DNA of 64,000 bases from Oceanidesulfovibrio marinus (GTDB lineage: Bacteria > Desulfobacterota > Desulfovibrionia > Desulfovibrionales > Desulfovibrionaceae), in assembly GCF_013085545.1 (NCBI RefSeq), contig NZ_CP039543.1:4681322-4745321 (forward strand), read 5' to 3'. Below the pieces are notes generated by a model that was not told the DNA's origin, searched no databases, and saw nothing but the letters and a program-made list of their open reading frames with translations. Each line of letters starts with the position of its first letter. Positions within the stretch are counted from its first letter, which is position 1. Made by a program: the position numbers and the translations under genes. Below, in pieces: positions 43,124 through 51,889 of this stretch.

Positions 43124-43870
43124 ATGGGAGTCGAACGGGAGAGCGGTCTGCCGCTGTGGCGGCAGGTCCATGGCATCCTTCTCAAGGAGATCAAGGGCGG
43201 CGTGTATCGTCCGGGCGAGAGCCTCCCCTCGGAGAGCTCTTTGTCCCGGCGTTTTCGCGTTGCGCGCCACACCATACGCCGGGCCCTCAAGTCTCTTCAG
43301 GACGAAGGCGTGGTCTGCACGAAGCGTGGCCGCGGCTCCGTCATCCAGGATGAGACCAAGACCGCCGTCCGTTCGCTCAGGTCGCAACCCGGCCAGCGCC
43401 CCGCCGTACATCACCACCGCAACGGTCAGAATCACTTTCTGCATGGAGGCGTCGTGCCCGCCACCGGGGTGGTGGCCGCGCGCCTGCGCATCCCGCCGTT
43501 CGCGCCCGTTATCCATATCGAGGCCTGCGGCGAGAGCCTGGGCAAGCGGCTGTACATCAACTCGCAGTACTTTCCTGCCGAAGACATGGCCGGGATCATG
43601 GAAGCGTATCAGGAGACCCGGTCCATGGCGCAATCTTACCAGAAGATCGGCGTGCACGAGTGCATTCGCCTGGAGAGCCGCATCTCCACCTGCGGTGCCG
43701 ATGCCGAGGAAGCACGGGAGCTGGGCCTGTCGCCCGGCTACCCCATGCTCGTCATCGAGTACGTCAACGTGGATACCGACGGCCGGCCCATCGAGTACGG
43801 CCGCACCCGCTTTGCCGGCGACCGCATCGAGTTGCTGGTGCCCGGCGAGGTGGAGAAGTCGTTGGCGTGA
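43124..43870 (+). CDS. GntR/HutC-family (UTRA) transcriptional regulator, PhnF-like
   Basis: A 248-residue regulator. The N-terminal winged helix carries the GntR pattern (LPLWRQVHGILLKEIKGGVYRPGESLPSE and RRFRVARHTIRRALKSLQDEG). The C-terminal UTRA ligand domain begins after residue ~95 and ends with GRPIEYGRTRFAGDRIELLV, as in PhnF and related proteins. The ligand is unknown. It is not next to the phn genes at the window start, so a link to phosphonates is only suggestive. A hairpin (CCTGTCC ... GGACAGG) in the preceding intergenic region could be an operator. Confidence 0.82.
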   Translation: MGVERESGLPLWRQVHGILLKEIKGGVYRPGESLPSESSLSRRFRVARHTIRRALKSLQDEGVVCTKRGRGSVIQDETKTAVRSLRSQPGQRPAVHHHRNGQNHFLHGGVVPATGVVAARLRIPPFAPVIHIEACGESLGKRLYINSQYFPAEDMAGIMEAYQETRSMAQSYQKIGVHECIRLESRISTCGADAEEARELGLSPGYPMLVIEYVNVDTDGRPIEYGRTRFAGDRIELLVPGEVEKSLA

Positions 43871-43899
43871 CCCGTTTTCCTGCCCGGACCTGAAATACG

Positions 43900-45105
43900 C
43901 TAGCTCCCTTCACGCACTGTCCAGCCCATGGCCGAGAGCTCCTTCCTGGCCGCGGGGCTCAGCCTGCCATCGACCATGAGGATTTTCCGCCTCATGCCCT
44001 TGTCGGCGGCGATGGTGTCGAAGTAGCGCATGACCGTGGCCGTGGCGCTGGTCCACATGCCGTAGTCCAGGGGGAAGCATACGAGCATCTCTCCGGCCTT
44101 GGTCCGGGCCGCGATGAAGCGGTCCACGGCGAAGAACCCGGCCAGGCCGTGCTCCGCGTGGTACGTGTAATACATGGCCGCCATGCGTTGGCGGAAGTAG
44201 GCCAGGTCCATGGAGTCGGTCGTGGCTGCGAACTCCACGAAGGCCTGGCGGTCGGCCACGCCGCGGCTCTTGTCCAGGGCGGCGACCAGGAAGCTCTGGC
44301 CGCTGGGAGAGAAAAACGTGTTGTTGATGAACACACGGGCCGCGCTTTCCCCCACGCCCATGGCCAGGAGCTTTTCGCGGTTCTCACGGCGCAGGTCCGC
44401 CGGGGCCTTTGTCAGGTCGATCTCCTGGATCAGCTCGCCATACCGGACGCTCGTCACGGCGATTCCTGCGGCTCCAGGCACAACCGCCGTGGCCAGGCCG
44501 AAGGTCAGCCCACCAGTGTAGCCGGCCCAGGAGAGCTTTTCCAGCCGCTCCTGCAGAGCCTGGTTGGTGCTGTATGGGTCGACGCCCAGCTCCACGGCGT
44601 ACTCGCGCTTGGCCTTGGAAAAGCCGATCAGGTTCTTGGCGGCGCCGTCCTCGGTCTGGCTGCGGTTGCTCTCAACCAGGTTTTCCTCGGCCCGTTCAAA
44701 AGCCGTGGCAATGCCCGAGAACACGCCGGTGACCACCTCGTCCGGGCGGGTGACGATCTTCTTCGCGCCCTCGATCATTTTCTGGCCGCCTTCCACCACG
44801 GAGTCTCCGAACTCCTTGGAGAGATCGATCTTGTCGATGGCCTCGATGGCCGCCAGCTCGCAGATGCGCTGCTTGAGCAGGTTCGTGGAGACAACGGTGA
44901 AGTCGCCGTACGCGCTGTGCAGGGTGTAGACGTTCATGTAGCCGTCGTTGCGGACGGTGGGGTCCACACTGAACTGCGGACCCTTGAGCATCTCGGCGGG
45001 CAGCATGTCGGCAGCTCTGAAGTTCTGCGGGGCCTGATCGTATCCCCAGGCCACGGTGGGGGCGCAATGCAGAACAACACAGAGCATGAGAAGCAGTCGA
45101 ATCAT
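43900..45105 (-). CDS. Exported protein of unknown function
   Basis: A 401-residue protein starting at 45105 with a GAGGTG ribosome-binding site and a clear signal peptide (MIRLLLMLCVVLHCAPTVAWG). The mature part is not recognised. It contains a mostly helical region (residues ~60-200, e.g. GGQKMIEGAKKIVTRPDEVV), a glycine-rich hydrophobic stretch (YTGGLTFGLATAVVPGAAG), then a globular C-terminal half with Tyr-rich and hydrophobic segments. A long open frame upstream of the signal peptide is not coding-like. The small residue-rich region could insert in a membrane. Confidence 0.7.
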   Translation of the reverse strand: MIRLLLMLCVVLHCAPTVAWGYDQAPQNFRAADMLPAEMLKGPQFSVDPTVRNDGYMNVYTLHSAYGDFTVVSTNLLKQRICELAAIEAIDKIDLSKEFGDSVVEGGQKMIEGAKKIVTRPDEVVTGVFSGIATAFERAEENLVESNRSQTEDGAAKNLIGFSKAKREYAVELGVDPYSTNQALQERLEKLSWAGYTGGLTFGLATAVVPGAAGIAVTSVRYGELIQEIDLTKAPADLRRENREKLLAMGVGESAARVFINNTFFSPSGQSFLVAALDKSRGVADRQAFVEFAATTDSMDLAYFRQRMAAMYYTYHAEHGLAGFFAVDRFIAARTKAGEMLVCFPLDYGMWTSATATVMRYFDTIAADKGMRRKILMVDGRLSPAARKELSAMGWTVREGS

Positions 45106-45419
45106 GGGACACCTCGCGTCGGGTGCGACTATAATGTGGGAACAGGCCGGTCCTTGTTTCGTCGCAGCATGCGGGCGGCAGGCGTCCTTGCATGCAAGAG
45201 GCCCGGAGCCGGCAGCCTGTACACGGCAAGGCTTTGCGACGAAAGCACGATATATCCCCATCATCATACGCAATCAAGTACAGCGCACGCCAAAATGACG
45301 GCCGCATCCCAGCCATCCCAAAAGCCGGAGCTGATCCAGGCCCGGCAGCAGTTTCCGTACGGGTGGAGTGTGCGCTGCATGACGCCAGCCGCGGCGCCAT
45401 GCAGCGCATAGGTATGTCG

Positions 45420-46511
45420 TTACTTGTCTATCCGGTAGTGCTCGACCACATCGTCGTCGATCTCGATTCCCAGTCCGGGTTTATCCGACAGGGTGATCTT
45501 GCCCGCTACAGGCCGCAGGCTCGGGCTGATGAAATCGTTCTCCAGCGGCGTGACGTTGATCTCCATCTCGTCGCTGAGGGGGTTGGCCATGACGAAGTGC
45601 GCGGTCGCAGCCACGCCGGGTCCATAATAGAAGGAATGGGTAATCAGCTGCAGGTTCCAGGCCTCGGCCATGCCCAGAACCTTCCGGCTCGGCAGCAAGC
45701 CGCCGGCCTTGATGATGTCCGGTTGCAGCAGATCCGCCGCCTCTTTCTCGATAATGCTCTTGAACCCGAAATGGGTGTACTCGTTTTCGCCCGCTGCAAT
45801 GGGGATGTTGCTGTGCTCCCGGACAAAGCGCAGTCCGTCGTAGTCGTCCATCGGGCTGACCGGCTCTTCGAGCCAGCGCACGTCGGACTCTTCCAGGCGG
45901 CGGGCCATGGCCACGGCCTCGCGCGGGGTCCAGCAGCCGTTGACGTCCAGGGCCAGTTGCACATCCGGGCCGATGGCTTTTCGGGTCTGAACCACGGATT
46001 CGAGGTCGCGCTGGTGCAGCTTGACCAGATGGTAGCCTTCCGACGCCCTGTCCGCGGCGTCCGCAGCCGCATCCTCGGGATTTTCGTATGGCGGCAGGCT
46101 CGCATATGCCCGAATCTGTTGCCAGCAGGGACCGCCGAGGAGCTGGTACACGGGCGCTCCACATGCCTTGCCGAGAATATCCCACAAGGCGATCTCGACG
46201 CCGCTGATCGCATTCAAAACCATGCCCTTGCGGCCGTAGCGGAAGGTGTCCAGGTACATTTTCCGCCACAGGACTTCGATCTGCCTGGGGTCCGCACCGA
46301 TGAGCCGGGGCTTCAGCGCCTCCAGGATGAATGTAGCGACAGCGCGGGGCGTCAGGCGCCAAGCCTCGCCAAGGCCGACAATGCCTTCGTCGGTGATGAT
46401 CCTGACCAGGACATGGCCGTCGCTTTCCGTGTTGAATCCTTTGGTCGGGGAAGCAAACTTCATTTTTTGCGGGATGTTCAAGGGAATTGCCTGAACGTCG
46501 GTGATCTTCAT
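45420..46511 (-). CDS. Mandelate racemase/muconate lactonizing enzyme family protein (enolase superfamily)
   Basis: A 363-residue enolase-superfamily enzyme. Mg ligands are Asp189 (LALDVNG), Glu215 (RWLEEP) and Glu242 (AAGENE). A catalytic lysine site reads Lys164-Leu-His166 where mandelate racemases have Lys-x-Lys. His292 (THSFY) would be the opposite base, paired with Asp265. This arrangement is typical of sugar-acid dehydratases. The substrate cannot be assigned. The gene is divergent from the PrpR_N regulator and next to a sugar-acid-type permease and UxaA-like lyase, so a hydroxy-acid pathway is likely. Confidence 0.85.
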   Translation of the reverse strand: MKITDVQAIPLNIPQKMKFASPTKGFNTESDGHVLVRIITDEGIVGLGEAWRLTPRAVATFILEALKPRLIGADPRQIEVLWRKMYLDTFRYGRKGMVLNAISGVEIALWDILGKACGAPVYQLLGGPCWQQIRAYASLPPYENPEDAAADAADRASEGYHLVKLHQRDLESVVQTRKAIGPDVQLALDVNGCWTPREAVAMARRLEESDVRWLEEPVSPMDDYDGLRFVREHSNIPIAAGENEYTHFGFKSIIEKEAADLLQPDIIKAGGLLPSRKVLGMAEAWNLQLITHSFYYGPGVAATAHFVMANPLSDEMEINVTPLENDFISPSLRPVAGKITLSDKPGLGIEIDDDVVEHYRIDK

Positions 46512-47158
46512 AAAGCAGCTCGCTCTAGAGGTTTACAGCTTGCGTTGGTTGATGACGAATCGTGCCGGTATCCGATTGGGACCAGGTGGTCCCGAACAAG
46601 GCTGATGGAGGCGTCTCGCGTTGCAGGGAAGGGCGCTTCAACGTGGGGCGGGTTCATGGACAGAGAGTAGCACAGACGAACATCTAAGCATCCGCACGGT
46701 ATGAAGTGCTGCGCGTCATCCAAGGTGTATGGTGTTGGTCCAGGATGGCGGAAAGGTTGACGATACAATCCATGTGAGAACGGTACGATAACGTTGTGTG
46801 ACTTTTTTAAAAAACGTAGCACCGTGGTGTGTGCAGGTCAACCAGGCGCGAAGACAATAAATCCTCCGCCTCGCCATCCCTCCCTTCGCCCGCGGTTCCC
46901 GTTTTGGCGAGGGCTTTCCTTCTTTTTGGGGGGTGAATATCTGTCTTTTGCCCTGGAAAATCACCCAACAACCTTTCCCGGGCATACGAGACCGCCCCTC
47001 GGAAGGGCCCGAGGGCATTGAAAGTCCGAGCGTTGCGGAAGCGAGTGCACACAACATGCAGGTTGCAAAATGCGACGAGGTTGCCGAGAATCATACCCTG
47101 CTAACGCCGCTACGGTGGGTTGAATCACTTCTTCCTGCGACACAAGGTACTTTTTCGT
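46512..47158. other. Divergent intergenic region between the enolase-superfamily gene and its presumed regulator
   Basis: About 650 bases with no convincing gene. It contains stretches of T and A, one imperfect CCGAGGGC-type palindrome (46994-47016), and near 47064 the sequence AAAATGCGACG, which resembles the enhancer half-site at 49113. A -24/-12 promoter was not found on either strand. Confidence 0.55.
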
Positions 47159-49096
47159 ATGAAAAAAATCGTCGTCATAGCTCCACTTCAAGACATTTAT
47201 GACAAGGCGCTGCAAATAGTCAGGGAAAATGGGTTCACCGATGTGGACGTCTTGCTCGGCAGTATGGGCGAAGGCCTGCTCAGGGCGCGCCAATGCGTGC
47301 AACAGGACGCTGCCGTCATCGTATCCCGCGGTGGCACGTATCGGATGATCCACGACGAACTGGACATCCCCGTCGTCGAGATAAAAGTCAACGCCTACGA
47401 CATCATCGAAAGTCTCTCGCCCATGACCGACAAGTACGACGCAGTGGGAGTTGTGGGCTATAGCAATGTAATCGAAGGCTTTGACATACTCCAAAAACTG
47501 CTGCCTTTAAAAATTGTGAAAGTGGTTCTGAACCGGACGGAGGATATTCCGCAGGCCATCCAAAAGTACAAGCGTATGGGCATCCAAATCTTCATCGGGG
47601 ACGCCAACGTAAAGCTTGTTTCCGAAGAACTCGGCCGCACCGGGATTGAAATATCATCCCAAAAGGACTCCGTGCTCATGGCCATCATGGAAGCGCGCAG
47701 GATGCTCAAAGTAGCTCGGGCCGAACGACGACGGGCACAGAGGATCATCTCCATAACCGACTTCGTGCATGATGGAATCATCGCTATCGATGGAGATGGG
47801 GTTGTGGTGATCTTCAACCGCTCGGCGGAAAGGATTTTCGGAATCAGCAAGGAAAAGGCTCTGGGGCGTTCCATCTCCGAGGTGGTCAAGACATGTAAGC
47901 TCCCGGAGCTTCTCAATGATACCCGCTCGCAATTTGCACAGGTGCTGGATGTAGGACCGAACAAGGTCGCCATCAACAGGGCGCCTGTCGTTATCGACGG
48001 CAAGACATCCGGGGCGATCGCCACATTCCAGGACGTGACCGAAATGCAAGACCTGGAGCAGAAGGTCCGCCGAACCCTCGCGGAACGTGGATTTTCCGCC
48101 AAGCATACCTTTGACGACATCATCCATGACGGCGGTGTCATGCAACGCTGCATAGACGACGCCCTGCATTATGCCCAATATGATACGCCGGTGCTGGTCG
48201 TTGGCGAATCCGGAACCGGCAAGGAGCTTTTCTGCCAAGGGCTGCACAACAGTAGTCCGCGCAGCCGCGGACCTTTTGTCGCCATCAACTGTGCGGCTAT
48301 CCCGGCTTCGCTTATGGAGGCGGAATTCTTCGGCCATGTGGAGGGCTCGTTTACCGGAGCCAGCCGCAAGGGCCGTGCAGGCATTTTCGAAATGGCCCAT
48401 CGCGGCACTGTTCTTCTGGACGAAATAGGCGAAATCCCCCTTGAGCTGCAGGCCAGGCTTTTACGCGCTCTTCAGGAAAAGCAGGTCATGCGGCTCGGCG
48501 GCGATAAGATGATTCCGGTCGATGTCCGCATTATTTGCGCCACCAACAAGCCGCTGGAACAGATGGTGGCCGAAGAGCGCTTCCGGCGCGATCTCTACTT
48601 CCGCATCAACATCCTGACGCTGCGCGTGCCTTCACTGGAAGAACGCGGTCCAGGAACCATCCTCAAGCTCGCAGAACATTTTCTGCGCCAGTATTCGGAA
48701 CGTTTTCACAAACGTCCTCTCGCCATCACGCCTGACGTTCAAAGCGCGCTGCTCTCGCGGCGTTTCGAGGGCAACGTACGTGAGTTGAAAGGCCTCATGG
48801 AGCGCTCAGTCATTCTCGGATCCTTCAAAAAGGTGCTGGCAGACGAGCCATTCCCCGCAAGCCATGCCACGCCAGATCGTACAGACCTACTGCCCCTGGG
48901 AGCAAAAAACCTGGCGGCAACCGGCCCACTCCCAGATCTCAAATCTTTTGAGAACAGCTATATCCGCGAAGTGTTGCGGCGCACGAACGGCAGCGTCAAA
49001 CAGGCCAGCCTCGTCTTGAACATCAGCCGGTCAACCCTGTGGAGACGGTTGCGCGAGGACGGCATGTCGCAAAACGAAACTGATGTTTTAAAATGA
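47159..49096 (+). CDS. PrpR_N-PAS sigma-54-dependent transcriptional activator
   Basis: A 645-residue enhancer-binding protein. Residues ~1-190 form a PrpR_N domain (IVVIAPLQDIYDKALQIVRE...VSRGGTYRMI). A PAS domain lies at about 200-310. The AAA+ domain has Walker A GESGTGKE, the sigma-54 loop as GSFTGA, and Walker B LLDEIGEI. A Fis-type helix-turn-helix ends the protein (VKQASLVLNISRSTLWRRLRE). PrpR_N domains bind small organic acids or their derivatives. The ATG at 47159 is chosen; a TTG further up is unlikely. It controls, by inference, the operon starting 127 bases downstream, which has a -24/-12 promoter. Confidence 0.9.
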   Translation: MKKIVVIAPLQDIYDKALQIVRENGFTDVDVLLGSMGEGLLRARQCVQQDAAVIVSRGGTYRMIHDELDIPVVEIKVNAYDIIESLSPMTDKYDAVGVVGYSNVIEGFDILQKLLPLKIVKVVLNRTEDIPQAIQKYKRMGIQIFIGDANVKLVSEELGRTGIEISSQKDSVLMAIMEARRMLKVARAERRRAQRIISITDFVHDGIIAIDGDGVVVIFNRSAERIFGISKEKALGRSISEVVKTCKLPELLNDTRSQFAQVLDVGPNKVAINRAPVVIDGKTSGAIATFQDVTEMQDLEQKVRRTLAERGFSAKHTFDDIIHDGGVMQRCIDDALHYAQYDTPVLVVGESGTGKELFCQGLHNSSPRSRGPFVAINCAAIPASLMEAEFFGHVEGSFTGASRKGRAGIFEMAHRGTVLLDEIGEIPLELQARLLRALQEKQVMRLGGDKMIPVDVRIICATNKPLEQMVAEERFRRDLYFRINILTLRVPSLEERGPGTILKLAEHFLRQYSERFHKRPLAITPDVQSALLSRRFEGNVRELKGLMERSVILGSFKKVLADEPFPASHATPDRTDLLPLGAKNLAATGPLPDLKSFENSYIREVLRRTNGSVKQASLVLNISRSTLWRRLREDGMSQNETDVLK

Positions 49097-49123
49097 AACG
49101 GATTTGGTTTTATTTTGCGACAT
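49064..49123 (+). promoter_or_regulatory. Inverted pair of 11-bp sites, likely enhancer for the PrpR_N activator
   Basis: ATGTCGCAAAA at 49064-49074 is mirrored by TTTTGCGACAT at 49113-49123, 49 bases apart centre to centre. An inner AT-rich palindrome (GTTTTAAAATGAAAC) lies between them. The first arm is inside the 3' end of the activator gene. Both lie upstream of the -24/-12 promoter. Confidence 0.75.
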
Positions 49124-49170
49124 CTGGAATTTGTATGTATATAGTGTATTGTTTTTATTAATTAAATTTC

Positions 49171-49187
49171 TTGGCATATGGATTGCT
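49171..49187 (+). promoter_or_regulatory. Sigma-54 (-24/-12) promoter of the permease-lyase operon
   Basis: TTGGCATATGGATTGCT has GG and GC exactly 10 bases apart and matches TGGCAC-N5-TTGC with one difference. It is 36 bases upstream of the permease start codon. Confidence 0.9.
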
Positions 49188-49222
49188 CAATCTCCGTCAA
49201 ACTTACAACAGGAGATTGTTGC

Positions 49223-50209
49223 ATGAGAATTCTGCATACTGTCCAGAAGATTCCCGGGGGGCTCATGATTGTTCCCCTGCTGTTGGGTGTTTTGGTCAAC
49301 ACGTTTTGTCCTGACATCCTGGACATTGGAAGTTTCACCACGTTTCTCTGGAGAGACGGCGCCATGCCCATACTCGCTTTTTTCATGTTCTGTACTGGCG
49401 CACAGATCAGCGTGAAGCAAGCCGGCATGCCATTGGTCAAAGGACTCTCACTTACCATCACCAAGGTAGTTATTGGCGCAGTGCTGGGTGTGCTGGTGAA
49501 CTATTTCTTCGGCCCGGCCGGGGTGCTTGGCGTTGTGCCTATGGCCATAGTGGCCGGCATGACCAACTCCAACAGCGGCCTGTACGCCGCGCTGGCCGGA
49601 GAGTTCGGCGACTCCACAGATGTAGGCGCGCTCTCCGTTCTCTCCACCAACGACGGCCCGTTTTTCACCATGTTGGCCTTCGGCCTTACTGGTTTGGCCA
49701 ACATTCCTCTCCTGATTCTGCTTGGCACCATCTTGCCCATCATCATCGGCTGCGTTCTCGGCAACCTGGACACCGAGCTGCGAGACTGGCTGAAGCCTGC
49801 CGTGTCCATTTCCATCCCTTTCTTCGCCTTTCCGCTCGGCAGCGCCCTGAACCTGCGCCAGCTCATCGAGGCAGGAGCCCCTGGCATCCTCCTGGGCGTC
49901 GCATGCACCATCATCACCGGCTTCGGCGGCTACTTCGCCATGAAACTTGTCCGCGCTAAACATCCGCAAGTAGGCGCCGCCATAGGCACCACGGCGGGCA
50001 ACTCGGCGGCGACCCCCGCCGCCCTCGTCGTGGCCGACCAGAGCCTTCGAGGAGCGGCGGCCATCGCCACGGCCCAGGTTGCGGCGTCGATCATGGTCAC
50101 GGCCATCCTCTGCCCAATCCTCGTCTCGTGGCTCGATAAAAGAGAGAAGCGAAAGGCATCAGAACATCTCGATATTTCAACGATGGACGAGCCTGTCGAG
50201 GCGGCATGA
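49223..50209 (+). CDS. kdgT: 2-keto-3-deoxygluconate permease family transporter
   Basis: A 328-residue inner-membrane transporter with about ten TM helices, resembling KdgT (KIPGGLMIVPLLLGVLVNTF at the start, and MTNSNSGLYAALAGEFGDSTDVGA and AGNSAATPAALVVAD near the conserved sites). The ATG at 49223 follows AGGAGA; the earlier ATG at 49178 falls inside the -12 box and cannot be used. The natural substrate may be a sugar acid or another small hydroxy- or sulfo-acid handled by the lyase encoded next. Confidence 0.85.
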   Translation: MRILHTVQKIPGGLMIVPLLLGVLVNTFCPDILDIGSFTTFLWRDGAMPILAFFMFCTGAQISVKQAGMPLVKGLSLTITKVVIGAVLGVLVNYFFGPAGVLGVVPMAIVAGMTNSNSGLYAALAGEFGDSTDVGALSVLSTNDGPFFTMLAFGLTGLANIPLLILLGTILPIIIGCVLGNLDTELRDWLKPAVSISIPFFAFPLGSALNLRQLIEAGAPGILLGVACTIITGFGGYFAMKLVRAKHPQVGAAIGTTAGNSAATPAALVVADQSLRGAAAIATAQVAASIMVTAILCPILVSWLDKREKRKASEHLDISTMDEPVEAA

Positions 50210-50262
50210 CAACAGCCATCCCAGGGAGAAACCATGCACACGAAGAACCAGGAGAAACAGGT

Positions 50263-50541
50263 ATGAACCCGATTCTGCACGTCAACGAGAAGGACAACAT
50301 GGTCACCTGTCTGCGCCCGGTAGCCAAGGGTGAGAGCGTGGAAGTGGAGGGCCGGACCATCACGGCCGCGGCGGACATCCCCGTGTTCCACAAGATGGCC
50401 ATCGCGGAGATCAAGGCGGGCGGCCTCTGCTACAAGTACGGCGAGGTCATCGGCGACGCCACAGAGGACATCCACGTCGGCGACCATGTCCATGTCCACA
50501 ACATCGAAAGCACCCGCGGCCGCGGCGACAAGCAGCACTAG
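50263..50541 (+). CDS. UxaA-family lyase, small (SAF-domain) subunit
   Basis: A 92-residue SAF-type domain (ILHVNEKDNMVTCLRPVAKG...HKMAIAEIKAGGLCYKYGEVIG). It matches the N-terminal portion of altronate/galactarate dehydratases. Here it is a separate gene, as in split enzymes such as the alpha subunit of sulfolactate sulfo-lyase (SuyA). It lies 12 bases before the large subunit gene. It is likely required for activity of the dimeric enzyme. Confidence 0.85.
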   Translation: MNPILHVNEKDNMVTCLRPVAKGESVEVEGRTITAAADIPVFHKMAIAEIKAGGLCYKYGEVIGDATEDIHVGDHVHVHNIESTRGRGDKQH

Positions 50542-50553
50542 AGGAGGCCAGGC

Positions 50554-51714
50554 ATGAAGATCAAGGCATTTCGCAGAGAGAACGGCCGCTACGGCATCCG
50601 CAACCACTTGCTGGTGATGCCCACCTCGGTCTGCGCCGCAGACACCGCCGCGCGCATCGCGGCCCAGGTGCCGGGCGCGGTCTCCATCCCCAACCAGCAC
50701 GGCTGTTGTCAGATCAGCTCCGACCTGCTCCTGACCCAGAAGACCATCGTGGGTTTCGGTAGAAACGCCAACGTGGGCGCGGTGCTCGTGGTCGGTCTGG
50801 GCTGCGACGGCATCCAGGCCGAGGCAGCCGCCGCCGAGGTGGCCGAGACCGGCAAGCCGGTGGAGCATGTCGTCATTCAGGAAACCGGCGGCACCCTCAA
50901 GACCATCTCCCGCGGCGTGGAGCTGGCCGCGTCCATGGCGCGCAAGCTCTCCACCCAGGTGCGCGAGGAGTGCGACATCAGCGAGCTCATCATGGGCCTG
51001 GAGTGCGGCGGCTCCGACCCCACCAGCGGCCTCGCCTCCAATCCGACCATCGGCTACGCCTCCACCAAGCTCGTGGACAACGGCGGCAGCAGCATCCTCA
51101 GCGAGACCACCGAGGTCATCGGCGCGGAGCACCTTCTGGCCGCCCGCTTTGCCGATCCGCTGCAACGCGAGAAGTTCCTGCGGCTGGTCAAGGCCGTGGA
51201 GGACCGCGCCATCTCCATGGGCGAGGATCTGCGCAGCGGCCAGCCCACGCCGGGCAACAAGGCGGGCGGGCTCTCCACCATCGAGGAGAAATCCCTGGGC
51301 TGTATGTACAAAGCCGGCACCAGCCCCTTTACCGGCGCGCTGGATTACGCCGAGGAAGTGCCGGACGCCCACGGCCTGTACTTCATGGATACGCCGGGCC
51401 AGGACATCGACTCCATCACCGGCATGGTGGCGGGCGGCGCGCAGCTCGTCATCTTCTCCACGGGCCGCGGCACGCCCACGGGCTGTCCCATCGCGCCGGT
51501 CATCAAGATCACCGGCAACCCCGAGACCTTCGAGAAGATGCCCGACAACATCGACATCAACGCCGGCCGGATCATCTCCGAAGGCGCGACAGTGGCCGAG
51601 ATCGGCGAGGAGCTCTTCGAGATGATGATCGAGGTCTGCAACGGTTCCATGCCCAAGGCCGAAAGCCTGGGCCACAAGGAGTTCGGTATCTATAAACTGA
51701 CAGGAACGTTTTAG
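50554..51714 (+). CDS. UxaA-family lyase, large subunit (altronate dehydratase-like or sulfolactate sulfo-lyase-like)
   Basis: A 386-residue enzyme matching the C-terminal catalytic part of UxaA/GarD dehydratases: ENGRYGIRNHLLVMPTSVC, NQHGCCQISSD, LECGGSDPTSGLASNP, and TGCPIAPVIKI. Conserved Cys/His positions fit metal binding. With its separate small subunit it resembles both split sugar-acid dehydratases and SuyAB, which splits (2R)-sulfolactate to pyruvate and sulfite. Sulfite release would suit a sulfite-reducing organism. Sequence alone does not decide. Last gene of the sigma-54-controlled operon; a terminator follows. Confidence 0.82.
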   Translation: MKIKAFRRENGRYGIRNHLLVMPTSVCAADTAARIAAQVPGAVSIPNQHGCCQISSDLLLTQKTIVGFGRNANVGAVLVVGLGCDGIQAEAAAAEVAETGKPVEHVVIQETGGTLKTISRGVELAASMARKLSTQVREECDISELIMGLECGGSDPTSGLASNPTIGYASTKLVDNGGSSILSETTEVIGAEHLLAARFADPLQREKFLRLVKAVEDRAISMGEDLRSGQPTPGNKAGGLSTIEEKSLGCMYKAGTSPFTGALDYAEEVPDAHGLYFMDTPGQDIDSITGMVAGGAQLVIFSTGRGTPTGCPIAPVIKITGNPETFEKMPDNIDINAGRIISEGATVAEIGEELFEMMIEVCNGSMPKAESLGHKEFGIYKLTGTF

Positions 51715-51740
51715 CCGACGAAGGACGCATCAGCGGTGCA

Positions 51741-51788
51741 ACAGAAAAAGGCGGCCGGGCGGAATGTCCCTGGCCGCCTTTTCTGTTG
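51741..51788. terminator. Bidirectional-looking terminator after the lyase gene
   Basis: AGAAAAAGGCGGCC and GGCCGCCTTTTCT form a long stem with an A-run before and a T-run after, so it can terminate transcripts from both sides. It lies about 30 bases after the lyase stop and 100 bases after the MinD-like gene stop on the other strand. Confidence 0.85.
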
Positions 51789-51889
51789 GGGGAGAGCCGG
51801 GCCACAGACACCGGTGCGAAGTAGGCCGACTAGAGCGTGGTTGTTGGACCTTTTACGAGAGCAGGGGAGGAGAAGACCAGAACCCGTCT

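Noticed and set aside
43124-43870. Assignment of the GntR/UTRA regulator as the phosphonate repressor PhnF
   Set aside because: It is about 41 kb from the phn genes and UTRA ligands vary widely; similarity alone is not enough.
46512-47158. Sigma-54 promoter for the enolase-superfamily gene
   Set aside because: No site with GG-N10-GC and good flanks was found on the minus strand in this gap.
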